NCBI GenBank assembly: GCA_900759105.1
Contig: CAAETY010000046.1
Coordinates: forward strand, 1-27,113
Source of the DNA: Peptococcaceae bacterium
Lineage (GTDB): Bacteria; Bacillota; Peptococcia; Peptococcales; Peptococcaceae
DNA: 27,113 nucleotides
Direction of reading: 5' to 3'
Below, piece after piece: positions 1 to 8,160 of the stretch. The number at the start of each line of letters is the position of its first letter. Positions within the stretch are counted from its first letter, which is position 1. The notes beneath the pieces are model-generated. The model did not search any database, had not been told where the DNA came from, and saw nothing but the letters and a program-made list of their open reading frames with translations. The position numbers and the translations under genes were made by a program.

Positions 1-138
1 ATCTTTGCATTGAAGCAATGTCAAATTTTTGATGTGCCCCTTGAACTTCAAAATCAGTTCGCTGACTTCGTCGCTCAAGTTGACAAATCAAAATTTATGG
101 GGTGCAATCGTTATCGCATCATCAAACAACCTTTATAA
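1..138 (+). CDS. hsdS: Type I restriction-modification specificity subunit, C-terminal end (partial)
   Basis: Reading from base 1 gives a 45-residue open frame ending at TAA (136-138). It contains VPLELQNQFADFVAQVDKSK, the signature found near the end of type I specificity (S) subunits, where a conserved helix follows the second target-recognition domain. HsdS determines which DNA sequence the HsdM/HsdR complex modifies and cuts. The stop lies 11 bases before the hsdR start, which supports one operon. After DKSKF the protein continues only with about 13 residues that do not resemble the usual terminal helix (a KSLEE...SLMQQYFG-like stretch in relatives), so the tail looks altered or truncated. 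The rest of the gene, and presumably hsdM, lies outside the window. Confidence 0.8.
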   Translation: MFALKQCQIFDVPLELQNQFADFVAQVDKSKFMGCNRYRIIKQPL

Positions 139-149
139 GGGGGGATATT

Positions 150-3100
150 ATGTCAAATTTTGGATTTTTAGCAGACAAGCAAGAATTTACGCTTTTTTCG
201 GCGGCTTGTATTGAGGCGGAAAAAATCTATGCCACAGCGCCGGCGATGTGTGCGGTGGGGTGCCGCAAGGCGTTGGAGCTTGCGGTAAAGTGGGTGTATG
301 CCGCCGATACCACCATGCAGATGCCGTATAAGGACAATTTGCAGGCATTGATTCATGAGCCGAGCTTTATGCATGCGCTGGAATACGATACTTGGAGCAA
401 GCTGCGCTTTATCATCAAGCTGGGCAACCGTGCGGTGCATACCGAGCAGCGCATTACCGGCAGTGAAGCGGTGGTGTCGCTCAAGGTGCTGTTTGAATTT
501 GTGGATTGGATTGACTATTGCTATGGCAACGATTACGAGAATCATCAATTTGACGAGGCACTGATTCCAACAGAGGCGGTCAGTGTCGATACCAAAAAAA
601 TCAAGGCGCAGGAAAGCTTACTCGGGGAAAAGGATGCCGAGATTGAAGCATTGCGTGCTCAATTGGCCGAGCTCAGCGCCCAGTTTACTGCCGCCAAGGA
701 AGCGCATACCGAAACGCGCACATTTAGCGGTCAAGCATATGACGAGTCCGAAACACGCAAACTCTTTATTGACGAAGACCTCAAGGAAATGGGCTGGATT
801 ATGGAGGGCGTGGATGCCGATGTGCAAATCGAGTATCCGGTGGATAACATGGACGGTGTGCCCGGGCAAAAGGGGCGTGTGGATTATGTGCTCTTTGGCA
901 AGGATGGCGTGCCACTGGCGCTGATTGAGGCCAAGCGCGCCGGGCGCAGTATTGGCGATGGCAAAAAACAAGCCGTGCTCTATGCAGATGCGTTGGAGCG
1001 TCGCTTTGGGCGCCGTCCGATGATATTTTTGAGCAACGGTTATCAGCATTATGTGTGGGATGACACACAGGTGCCGGAACGCCGTGTGTTTAATTTCTTT
1101 AGCAAGGACGATTTGCAAAAGCTCATGAACCGCCGCCACGAGTGCAAGGCGTTAGCTAAGATTCCGATTGATGACAAGATTACCGACCGCTATTATCAAA
1201 AAGCGGCCATTCGTGCGGTGTGCGAGCAAATAGAGCTGGGCATTCGCAAGCATTTGCTGGTTATGGCAACCGGTACCGGCAAGACCCGTACTGCGTCAAG
1301 CCTTGCTGATGTGCTGAGTCGCGGCAAGTGGGTGACCAACATCCTCTTTTTGGCGGATCGCAAGGCGCTGGTCAAGCAGGCCAAGGACGATTTCAAAAAT
1401 TATTTGCCGGAAATGAGTCTGTGCAATCTGTGCGAGAACAAGGACGACCGCAATGCGCGCATTGTCTTTTCAACGTATCCGACCATTTTGAATGTCATTG
1501 ACGATACCAAATCCAAGGACGGACGCACATTATTTACACCGGCGCATTTTGATTTGATTATTATTGACGAAAGTCACCGCAGTATTTTCAAGAAATACCG
1601 CGCGATTTTTGATTATTTTGATGTCATGCTGGTGGGGCTCACCGCCACACCGAAAACCGAGGTGGATCGCAATACCTATGACTTTTTCAATATGGCGGAT
1701 GACGTGCCGACCTATGTTTACGACTACGAAACAGCCGTTAACGAGGACAAGGTGCTGGTGCCATACTATAATTACGAGGTCAAAACCAAGTTCCTTGAGG
1801 AGGGCATTACATATGACGAATTAAGCGACGAGGACAAGCGTCGTTACGAGGACGCCTTTGCCGAGGACGAAGAGATGCCGGAGTTTATCCCTTCCAATGC
1901 GCTGAACAAGTTTGTGTTCAACCAATCCACGGTGGATATGGTTTTGCAGGATGTTATGGAGCGTGGCATTCACGTGGCTGGGGGCGACAGATTGGGCAAG
2001 ACCATCATTTTTGCGCAAAACAAGCGCCATGCCGATTATATTGTGGAGCGGTTCAATGTGCTCTATCCGCAGTACAAGGGCAAGTTTGCCCAACGTGTGG
2101 TGTGTGATGATGACTATGCGCAAAACATCATCGATGATTTCAAGCAACCGGACAAGGAACCTCACATTGCAGTATCGGTTGATATGATGGACACCGGCAT
2201 TGACGTGCCACAGGTGGTGAATCTGGTGTTCTTCAAAAAGGTGCGCTCCAAGACCAAGTTTTGGCAAATGATTGGCCGCGGTACTCGTTTATGCAAGGGG
2301 CTGGAATGTTTGGATGAAATTGATGGCGCCTATACAGACAAGCGCCGTTTCATCATCTTTGACTATTGCGGGAACTTTGAGTTTTTCCGCGAACACAAAG
2401 AAGGCTTTACAAGTTGTGCGGTCAAAACCCTCACCGAAAATATTTTCGGCAAGCGGGTGCGCTTGATGATGGCCTTGCAAGAACCGGCCTTTAACGGCGA
2501 GGACTACCAAGCTTGGCGCAAAGCGTTGGTGGATATCTGTCAAGGGCAGGTGGCAAGTCTATCGCCGGAATTGATTGCTGTCAAAACGCGCCGCGAATAC
2601 GTGGAACGCTACAAGGAAAAAGCGGCCTACGATATTTTGAGCGAGGGCAACAAGGCAGAGCTGTTGAAGGAAATGGCACCGATTGTTTATATGGACGACA
2701 AAGACGAGTACGCCAAGCGATTTGATAACTTTATGTATGGGATGATGCTGGCGCACATCGAGCAGATGCCGGCCTTTAAGCGTGCCCGAAACGAGCTGTG
2801 CAAAACAGCGGCTTTGTTGGAGAAAAAACAGCGTATCAAGATGGTTAACGACAAGCTCGACATTATCAAGCAGGTGCAGACCGATGCATTTTGGAATGCC
2901 GAGGACGTGCTCCAATTTGAAAAGGTACGCGTGGCATTGCGTGAGCTGATACAGTTTTTGTATGATGGTGACCGCGAAAAACCGATTGTCTTCATGGATG
3001 TGGATGACCTTGTGACCTCAAGTGAAGAAGGCAATGTGCTCGACGTTGCCTATGATTTCGAGGATTACCGTGCCAAGGTGAACCGCTACGTCAACGAACA

Positions 3101-3527
3101 CGGCGATACCATGGCCATCCACAAGCTGACCCACAATATTCCTCTTGCCCGTGGCGATTACGAGGAATTGGAACGCGTGCTCACCAGCGAGCTGGGAAGC
3201 AAAGAAGACTATGAACGTGAATACGGCGATACACCGTTTGGCCTGTTGATTCGCAAGATTGCCAAGCTCGACCACGACGCCGCCATGGCGGCATTCTCTG
3301 AGTTTATCAACGACCAAACCCTCAACCAACGCCAGATTGATTTTGTGCACAAAATCATCACCCACATTGAGATTAACGGCTACATGGAAAGTCCAAAGGT
3401 GCTCATGAAGCCGCCGTTTGATAAACCAATTCCGTTTATGAAGCTCTTTGACCAAAAAACACGCACCGCGCTGGTTACGACCATCAACCAAGTATACAAC
3501 AATGCCGCCCAAGAACCGGCCATGTGA
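150..3527 (+). CDS. hsdR: Type I restriction enzyme R subunit (HsdR)
   Basis: 1125 aa, the ATP-dependent translocase and nuclease subunit of a type I restriction-modification system. Visible domains in order: an N-terminal helical DUF4145-like region (about 1-130); a coiled coil (about 150-185); an HSDR_N nuclease core of PD-(D/E)xK type with D245 (VDYVLFG) and E260-A-K262; a superfamily 2 helicase with Walker A ATGTGKT (373-379), Walker B DESH (473-476), GLTATPK near 496 and motif VI QMIGRGTR (706-713); then a helical C-terminal region like EcoEI_R_C. The ATG at 150 has AAGGGGGG directly upstream and is preferred over the in-frame start at 102, which would overlap hsdS. All catalytic motifs are present, so it looks functional. 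A terminator follows. Confidence 0.95.
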   Translation: MSNFGFLADKQEFTLFSAACIEAEKIYATAPAMCAVGCRKALELAVKWVYAADTTMQMPYKDNLQALIHEPSFMHALEYDTWSKLRFIIKLGNRAVHTEQRITGSEAVVSLKVLFEFVDWIDYCYGNDYENHQFDEALIPTEAVSVDTKKIKAQESLLGEKDAEIEALRAQLAELSAQFTAAKEAHTETRTFSGQAYDESETRKLFIDEDLKEMGWIMEGVDADVQIEYPVDNMDGVPGQKGRVDYVLFGKDGVPLALIEAKRAGRSIGDGKKQAVLYADALERRFGRRPMIFLSNGYQHYVWDDTQVPERRVFNFFSKDDLQKLMNRRHECKALAKIPIDDKITDRYYQKAAIRAVCEQIELGIRKHLLVMATGTGKTRTASSLADVLSRGKWVTNILFLADRKALVKQAKDDFKNYLPEMSLCNLCENKDDRNARIVFSTYPTILNVIDDTKSKDGRTLFTPAHFDLIIIDESHRSIFKKYRAIFDYFDVMLVGLTATPKTEVDRNTYDFFNMADDVPTYVYDYETAVNEDKVLVPYYNYEVKTKFLEEGITYDELSDEDKRRYEDAFAEDEEMPEFIPSNALNKFVFNQSTVDMVLQDVMERGIHVAGGDRLGKTIIFAQNKRHADYIVERFNVLYPQYKGKFAQRVVCDDDYAQNIIDDFKQPDKEPHIAVSVDMMDTGIDVPQVVNLVFFKKVRSKTKFWQMIGRGTRLCKGLECLDEIDGAYTDKRRFIIFDYCGNFEFFREHKEGFTSCAVKTLTENIFGKRVRLMMALQEPAFNGEDYQAWRKALVDICQGQVASLSPELIAVKTRREYVERYKEKAAYDILSEGNKAELLKEMAPIVYMDDKDEYAKRFDNFMYGMMLAHIEQMPAFKRARNELCKTAALLEKKQRIKMVNDKLDIIKQVQTDAFWNAEDVLQFEKVRVALRELIQFLYDGDREKPIVFMDVDDLVTSSEEGNVLDVAYDFEDYRAKVNRYVNEHGDTMAIHKLTHNIPLARGDYEELERVLTSELGSKEDYEREYGDTPFGLLIRKIAKLDHDAAMAAFSEFINDQTLNQRQIDFVHKIITHIEINGYMESPKVLMKPPFDKPIPFMKLFDQKTRTALVTTINQVYNNAAQEPAM

Positions 3528-3536
3528 CAGACACAC

Positions 3537-3575
3537 AAACACCGCCTGACTGTGATGCGTCGAGGCGGTGTTTTT
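3537..3575 (+). terminator. Intrinsic terminator after hsdR
   Basis: AAACACCGCCT pairs with AGGCGGTGTTT around a roughly 15-base loop and ends in a T run. It closes the hsd transcript 10 bases after the hsdR stop. Confidence 0.85.
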
Positions 3576-3639
3576 CATTATCCGCGCATGTCGGGGTGGT
3601 GAACTTTCTTTGAGTTTGTAACAATTGCCCGGGGGTGCA

Positions 3640-3667
3640 TTGCATGTGTTGCGAGGTGTGCTAAAAT
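3640..3667 (+). promoter_or_regulatory. Probable sigma-A promoter for the patatin-pspC unit
   Basis: TTGCAT, 16-bp spacer, TAAAAT. Transcription would start near 3674. Just before the patatin ATG there is a small hairpin, GGGGA-TTTT-TCCCC (3698-3711), directly abutting the probable ribosome binding site GGTG (3712-3715). It could affect initiation, but that is only a possibility. Confidence 0.5.
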
Positions 3668-3722
3668 AACTTTACAGAGTTTTATCGAGAAAGGAATGGG
3701 GATTTTTCCCCGGTGAAAAACA

Positions 3723-4568
3723 ATGAAAATCGGTATTATTGATGTAGGTGGCGGCTTCCGTGGTGTGTATGCGGCGGGGGTGCTGGATTATTGCTTGGAC
3801 AACAACCTCACCTTTGATTTGGGGATTGGCATTAGCGCCGGCAGTGCCAATATTGTGGCGTTTGCCGCCAAGCAGCGCGAGCGTAACCGCAAGTTTTACA
3901 CGGAATATGCCTTGCGCAAGGAGTACATCAGTATTGCCAATCTCATCGAAAAGCATGCCTTGGTTGATATGGAATACGCAAGCAGTACATTGAGCAACGA
4001 CGATGGTGAATGTCCGCTGGATTATCCGACCTTGCGTGACAATCCGATGGATATTGTTGTGGTGGCGACCGATGCCCAAAAGGCAGTGCCACATTATTTT
4101 TGCAAGGACGACATCAGCCAAAATAATTATGAAATTTGTCGTGCTTCCGGCTCCATTCCCTATGTGTGTTCCCATTGTGAGCTGGATGGCGTGACCTATC
4201 TGGATGGTGCAATTAGTGACCCGGTGCCGATTGCCAAAGCCTTTTCATTGGGCTGTGACAAGGTGGTGCTGGTGCTTACTCGTCCGATTGATGGGCATTT
4301 GACAGATATACCGGAAGAAGCGCTGGCATTTCATATTCGCAAGACCAACCCTGTACTGGCAGAGGCATTGCGCCATCGCGCGGAAAAATACAACGCCGGT
4401 GTGGCATTGGCAAAAATGTATCAGCAAGAAGGCAAGGTGCTGATTGTGGCACCAAGTGATATCTGTGGCGTGGATACCTTGAAGCGTGACAAACAAGCCT
4501 TGGAGCATCTCTATGAAAAAGGCTACGAGGATGGTACGCAAATCACGGATTTTATCGCCCAAAGATAG
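3723..4568 (+). CDS. Patatin-like phospholipase family protein
   Basis: 281 aa. A serine acyl hydrolase of the patatin family (bacterial RssA/YjjU-like group), expected to cleave acyl esters of lipids in the cytoplasm or at the inner membrane face. The oxyanion-hole motif is DVGGGFRG (7-14), the nucleophile elbow is GISAGS with Ser38, and the Asp of the Ser-Asp dyad is D161 in LDGAISDP, so the full catalytic set is present. There is no signal peptide or membrane helix, and the length is normal for the family. It is followed 30 bases later by a PspC-domain gene and probably shares its transcript. The physiological substrate cannot be read from the sequence. Confidence 0.9.
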   Translation: MKIGIIDVGGGFRGVYAAGVLDYCLDNNLTFDLGIGISAGSANIVAFAAKQRERNRKFYTEYALRKEYISIANLIEKHALVDMEYASSTLSNDDGECPLDYPTLRDNPMDIVVVATDAQKAVPHYFCKDDISQNNYEICRASGSIPYVCSHCELDGVTYLDGAISDPVPIAKAFSLGCDKVVLVLTRPIDGHLTDIPEEALAFHIRKTNPVLAEALRHRAEKYNAGVALAKMYQQEGKVLIVAPSDICGVDTLKRDKQALEHLYEKGYEDGTQITDFIAQR

Positions 4569-4598
4569 TAATGGATTGCAAAATAAGGAGGGACCATC

Positions 4599-4799
4599 AT
4601 GGGGAAAACACTTTACAAAAGCAATTCCAACCGAGTGATAGACGGCGTATGCGCCGGTCTGGCGGAATATTTTAATTTGGATCCCACGCTTATACGTGTG
4701 CTATGGACGTGCTTCCTCATCGTCAGCTTCGGCATGGGCATATGGTTCTACTTCATCGCCGCAATATGCATACCACGAGAACCGGAACATCACGGATAA
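4599..4799 (+). CDS. PspC-domain small membrane protein
   Basis: 66 aa. It has the typical PspC layout: a short charged N-terminus (LYKSNSNRVIDGVCAGLAEY), the NLDPTLIRVLW helix, then one hydrophobic membrane segment (about 38-58) and IPREP at the end. PspC domains occur in envelope-stress (phage-shock) proteins that sit in the membrane; stand-alone short versions are common in Bacillota and mostly uncharacterised. AAGGAGGG precedes the ATG. Being co-transcribed with a patatin lipase suggests a membrane-lipid or envelope role, which is inference from position only. Confidence 0.88.
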   Translation: MGKTLYKSNSNRVIDGVCAGLAEYFNLDPTLIRVLWTCFLIVSFGMGIWFYFIAAICIPREPEHHG

Positions 4800-4804
4800 C
4801 AAGC

Positions 4805-4838
4805 AAAAAATCCTCAAGCCTGCGCTTGAGGATTTTTT
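4805..4838. terminator. Bidirectional terminator between pspC and the amidohydrolase
   Basis: A-run plus TCCTCAAGC, loop CTGC, GCTTGAGGA plus T-run. The symmetrical A/T runs let it serve the plus-strand pspC unit and the minus-strand amidohydrolase, whose stop codon is 6 bases away. Confidence 0.9.
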
Positions 4839-4843
4839 GTTGT

Positions 4844-6199
4844 TTACAGCTGTGGCATGAGTTTGTCGAGGGCGCGGTCGATGGATTTAATGCGGTGCAC
4901 CTTTGGTTCGGTGATGAGACGTTCGTTGGCGCAGACCATGTACGGGGTGCGGAGGACGGTGAGGTCGTAGAGTGGGTTGGTGTCGCATACGACAAAGTCC
5001 GCGTGTTTGCCGGATTCGAGGGTGCCGGTAAAGGTACCGATGCCCAAGATGTCGGCGTTGACTTTGGTGGCGGTGTGAAGGGCAAAGGCCGGGCTGACGT
5101 TTAGGAATTTGGCAAAGTAGTAGACTTCGCGCCACATGTCGTATGGGGTGATGAATGGGCAGCCGGTGTCGGTGCCGAGTCCGACAGGGATGCCTTCCTT
5201 GAGGCAGGCTTTGGCACAGTCGACAATGCCGTCAAAAACGATGGTGCCGTTTTTGCGGCCGATTTCGCCCAGACCGGTTTCGGCAGGGTCCATGTAAACG
5301 TATGGCAGTGCCGGTGAAAGGGTGCAGATGTTGGCGGCGCCGTGCTGCTTAAAGAGGGCAATCATTTCTGCGTCCGGATGGGCGCCGTGTTCGATGGTGT
5401 CTACGCCGCCGGCAAGTGCTGCTTTGACGCCTTCGGGGCTTTCGGTGTGGGCTGCCACAGGATAGCCCAAGGCGTGGGCGGTGTCGCAGGCTGCTTTTAC
5501 AATGGTAGGGTCCATCTTGAGGACACCCGGTTCGCCGCTTTCGGAGGCATCTAATACGCCGCCGGTGACCATGAGCTTGATGAGGTCGGGTTTGGTTTGG
5601 GCGATGTTGTGAATGTCGCGGATGGCATCCTCGGGGCAGGTGGCTTCTGTGGCAAGCACGCCTGCCATGTGACCGCCGGGCACAGAAACGGCGGTGTTTG
5701 CCACGAGCATGCGTGGGCCGATGGCCTTGCTGACCTCGACTCTGTTGCGGTAGCGGGCGTCAACGTCATTGAGCCCGCCTACGGTGCGGATGGTGGTAAC
5801 GCCGGATGCCACGGTGTCGAGCGCCACGCGACGTTGAATCAGATAAATGAGCAGCCCGGCAAAGGGAGAGCCGGAGATTTTTTCTTTGAGGGCCTTCATA
5901 TCCACCGCTTTGGCTTCGGTGGATGGCTTGGAATTTTTGTTTGGTTTGGATTTTTTCACGGGCATCGCCGGCACAAAATGGGCGTGGGCGTTGATGAGCC
6001 CGGGTATTACGGTGCGGCCTTCGAGATCTATGAGGGTGTAGTCATCAAGTATGCGGCGATCGCTGGGAAGGGCGTCCTCGTAGATGGCAGTGATGATGTC
6101 GTTTTCTACGAGCATGGTGGCGTTTTTGATGAGGGGCATCGTACCGTCCGCGTTCAGGGAACCGGTTAAGATGTTCGCGTGCAAAAAGGCATATTTCAT
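4844..6199 (-). CDS. Metal-dependent amidohydrolase (imidazolonepropionase/Xaa-Pro dipeptidase-like)
   Basis: 451 aa, amidohydrolase superfamily, TIM-barrel hydrolase with a binuclear metal centre. Visible ligands: H72 and H74 (NAHAHF), K208 (DLIKLMVTGG, candidate carboxylated lysine), H251 (AAHTES), H271 (TIEHGAH) and D344 (GLGTDTG). It resembles the cytosolic group annotated as imidazolonepropionase-related amidohydrolases, some of which are dipeptidases; the substrate is not decidable here. An unusual Lys/Pro-rich stretch (residues 80-98, VKKSKPNKNSKPS) follows the HAH motif and looks like an inserted loop. The start at 6199 has GGAGG 8 bases upstream and is preferred over an ATG 15 bases earlier. 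It is transcribed alone and divergently from the MetE-like gene. Confidence 0.88.
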   Translation of the reverse strand: MKYAFLHANILTGSLNADGTMPLIKNATMLVENDIITAIYEDALPSDRRILDDYTLIDLEGRTVIPGLINAHAHFVPAMPVKKSKPNKNSKPSTEAKAVDMKALKEKISGSPFAGLLIYLIQRRVALDTVASGVTTIRTVGGLNDVDARYRNRVEVSKAIGPRMLVANTAVSVPGGHMAGVLATEATCPEDAIRDIHNIAQTKPDLIKLMVTGGVLDASESGEPGVLKMDPTIVKAACDTAHALGYPVAAHTESPEGVKAALAGGVDTIEHGAHPDAEMIALFKQHGAANICTLSPALPYVYMDPAETGLGEIGRKNGTIVFDGIVDCAKACLKEGIPVGLGTDTGCPFITPYDMWREVYYFAKFLNVSPAFALHTATKVNADILGIGTFTGTLESGKHADFVVCDTNPLYDLTVLRTPYMVCANERLITEPKVHRIKSIDRALDKLMPQL

Positions 6200-6244
6200 G
6201 AGGTGTTCCTCCAATCATTGCTAAATTACGGGATAATTACCTCT

Positions 6245-6273
6245 ATTATAAATAACTTGCGGTGCTTCGGCAA
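6245..6273 (-). promoter_or_regulatory. Sigma-A promoter of the amidohydrolase gene
   Basis: On the minus strand TTGCCG (6273-6268), 17-bp spacer, TATAAT (6250-6245). It is well placed for a leader of about 40 bases and lies back to back with the MetE-like promoter. Confidence 0.65.
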
Positions 6274-6322
6274 TGTGTGGATGCCGGCTTTTGGAAAAGT
6301 GTTATATATCAGTCGAATTTGC

Positions 6323-6339
6323 TATAGCTAATTTCTATA
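6323..6339. promoter_or_regulatory. LysR-type operator (TATAG-N7-CTATA)
   Basis: A 17-bp perfect inverted repeat with 5-bp arms, carrying the T-N11-A core of LysR-type sites. Its centre (6331) is about 64 bp upstream of the predicted start of the MetE-like transcript, the usual position of the recognition site of a LysR activator. It has the same arm sequence and size as the MtaR/MetR box that I recall from streptococcal methionine genes. An overlapping perfect GCTATAGC palindrome is at 6321-6328. Confidence 0.6.
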
Positions 6340-6359
6340 ACAGATGGTGGTGATTTATA

Positions 6360-6388
6360 TTGAAATCATAGGCGATTGTTTTTATACT
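6360..6388 (+). promoter_or_regulatory. Sigma-A promoter of the MetE-like gene
   Basis: TTGAAA, 17-bp spacer, TATACT. Start expected near 6395, leaving a leader of about 35 bases before the ATG. The leader is too short for an S-box or other riboswitch. Confidence 0.7.
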
Positions 6389-6429
6389 AAGTCTACTATC
6401 TTACTAGGTAGAGAAAAGAGGAAACAACT

Positions 6430-7548
6430 ATGACACAAGCAATTACTACACACTACGAAACTGTTGGTAGCTTTTTGCGTCCTGCTGCATTGAAGCAAGC
6501 ACGTGCCGACTACGAAGCCGGCCGCATTGATGTTCAAGCCTTAAAGGCGGTAGAAGATGCAGCCATCATTGATTTGGTGAACAAGCAAAAAAATGCAGGC
6601 TATCAGGTATTGACTGACGGCGAATTCCGTCGCGCGACTTGGCATTTGGATTTCATGTGGGGCTTTGACGGCGTGGACCACAAGAAAACCGAAACCGGTT
6701 TGCCGTTTCACGGCGAAGCAGCGATGATTGATGATACTTTCTTGACCGGCAAAATCGGGCTTTCCGGCGAGCATCCTTTTGTGGAGCATTTTCGCTTTGT
6801 GCAAGCATTGACCGATGAAAATACCATCGCAAAGCAAACCATTCCGGCACCGGCACAAACCTTGGCGCAGTTCTGGATGCCGTTTGCGCGTGCCGTGACC
6901 GAAAAATATTACACGGATCTTGAAAGCCTTTGCGATGATTTGGCAGCGGCGTATATCACTGTGTTGCGTCAGCTTTACGATGCCGGTTGCCGCGTGGTGC
7001 AATTTGACGATTGCACATGGGGCATGCTCGCAGACAAGACTGCAACAACTTCTTTCAATACCGATACGGATGGGCTTCTTGTTATTCAAGAGGTGCAAAA
7101 GGATCTCAACAACCGTGTTATTGACGGCGCGCCAAGAGGCTTAACCATCAATACCCACGTTTGCCGCGGGAATTTCCACTCTACATATGCCAGCAGTGGC
7201 GCTTATGACCCGGTGGCAGATGTGCTTTTCGGTGGTGAAAATGTTGATACCTACTACCTTGAATTTGACGATGAACGTTCCGGTGGGTTTGAACCACTTG
7301 CCAAGGTTAGCGGCGACAAGAAGGTCGTTTTGGGCTTGGTAACCACCAAAAACCCACAATTGGAAGATAAGGATGAAGTGATTGCGCGCATTCACGAAGC
7401 AGAAAAGTATGTGCCATTGGATCGCTTGTCCTTGAGCCCACAATGTGGCTTTGCTTCCTGTGAAATCGGCAACAAGCTCAGTGAAGAGGAACAATGGGCG
7501 AAGTTGGCGTTAGTAAAGGAAATCGCCGATGAGGTGTGGGGCGAATAA
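6430..7548 (+). CDS. MetE C-terminal-domain-like (cobalamin-independent methionine synthase family) methyltransferase
   Basis: 372 aa, matching only the C-terminal catalytic half of MetE, like the YxjG/YxjH type of Bacillota. These are zinc-dependent enzymes that move a methyl group onto homocysteine or a related thiol; several are tied to methionine supply. Zinc ligands are visible as H243 and C245 (THVCRGN), E278 (YYLEFDDERSG) and C339 (SPQCGFASC); the H-x-C and E-to-C spacing (61 residues) fits MetE. The N-terminus shows the typical ETVGSFLRP. AAAGAGG precedes the ATG. A LysR-type box and strong promoter lie upstream. It is followed by a PCC-domain gene 58 bases later. The true methyl donor is unknown from sequence. 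Confidence 0.88.
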   Translation: MTQAITTHYETVGSFLRPAALKQARADYEAGRIDVQALKAVEDAAIIDLVNKQKNAGYQVLTDGEFRRATWHLDFMWGFDGVDHKKTETGLPFHGEAAMIDDTFLTGKIGLSGEHPFVEHFRFVQALTDENTIAKQTIPAPAQTLAQFWMPFARAVTEKYYTDLESLCDDLAAAYITVLRQLYDAGCRVVQFDDCTWGMLADKTATTSFNTDTDGLLVIQEVQKDLNNRVIDGAPRGLTINTHVCRGNFHSTYASSGAYDPVADVLFGGENVDTYYLEFDDERSGGFEPLAKVSGDKKVVLGLVTTKNPQLEDKDEVIARIHEAEKYVPLDRLSLSPQCGFASCEIGNKLSEEEQWAKLALVKEIADEVWGE

Positions 7549-7606
7549 TTCCACCCAATAGTGATTGCAAAAGGTACAAACCGACACCATGAAGGAGTGA
7601 GGATAC

Positions 7607-8026
7607 GTGGATTACAAGAGATTTGACAACACCATTGTAGCCAGAATCGACAAAAATGAGGAGATTCTCGAACAGGTAAAGGCCATTGCCTTGAAGGAAA
7701 ACATTCGCTTGGCAAGTGTGCAAGCGTTGGGAGCGGTGGATGATTTTACCGTCGGGGTGTTTAAGACTGCTGAAAAGAAGTACATGGCCAACAATTTCAA
7801 GGGCTATTATGAAATTGTTTCTCTGACAGGAACCATCGATTCGATGAACGGTGAGTTCTATGCCCATCTTCATATGAGTGCCGGCAACGAACGCGGCGAG
7901 GTGCTTGGCGGTCATCTCAACAGAGCCAACGTCAGCGCAACCTGTGAAATGATTATCACCATTATTGACGGGGCCGTGGATCGTGCCTTTGATGAGGAAA
8001 TCGGCTTGAATCTATTAAAGCTTTAA
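7607..8026 (+). CDS. PCC/DUF296-domain protein
   Basis: 139 aa with a GTG start, chosen because AAGGAGTGAGG lies at the right distance. The whole protein is one PCC (plants and prokaryotes conserved, DUF296) domain, a trimeric fold also found behind AT-hooks in plant proteins. The conserved histidine cluster is visible in YAHLHMSAGNERGEVLGGHL, and the N-terminal ARIDKNEEILEQVKAIA helix is typical. The bacterial single-domain forms have no firm function; metal or small-ligand binding is suspected from the histidines. It probably shares the transcript of the MetE-like gene, as no terminator lies between them. Confidence 0.85.
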   Translation: MDYKRFDNTIVARIDKNEEILEQVKAIALKENIRLASVQALGAVDDFTVGVFKTAEKKYMANNFKGYYEIVSLTGTIDSMNGEFYAHLHMSAGNERGEVLGGHLNRANVSATCEMIITIIDGAVDRAFDEEIGLNLLKL

Positions 8027-8045
8027 GCGGATGCAATATGAATAG

Positions 8046-8106
8046 GTGTAATGTCCCAAGCCCTGCGTGGAGGCTGGGGCATTGCACACAATTGTGATAT
8101 CTCACA
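8046..8106. other. Hairpin followed by overlapping palindromes
   Basis: GTGTAATG...AGCC (8046-8066) pairs with GGCTGGGG...ACAC (8075-8089) with small bulges. It has no T-run, so it may protect the 3' end of the upstream mRNA or act as a weak terminator. Next come CACAATTGTG (8087-8096), a perfect palindrome, and TGTGA-TATC-TCACA (8093-8106), a Crp/Fnr-like inverted repeat with 4-bp spacing. Confidence 0.4.
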
Positions 8107-8127
8107 TGTTATTTTTGTTTGGCAGCC

Positions 8128-8160
8128 AAACGCCCGTCGTGTCAGCGGTGGGCGTTTTTT
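8128..8160 (+). terminator. Intrinsic terminator after the PCC gene
   Basis: AACGCCC pairs with GGGCGTT around a 14-base loop, then a T run. It separates the MetE-like/PCC unit from the LysR gene. Confidence 0.85.

Noticed and set aside
1..3575. A novel defence island around the restriction genes
   Set aside because: Only hsdS and hsdR are visible; genes downstream are ordinary metabolic and membrane genes, and upstream is outside the window.
3696..3716. Six-codon upstream frame before the patatin gene
   Set aside because: Its supposed ribosome binding site touches the ATG with no spacing, so initiation is unlikely.
5597..6169. 190-codon plus-strand frame within the amidohydrolase gene
   Set aside because: Gly/Val-rich shadow translation; the minus-strand enzyme has all metal ligands.
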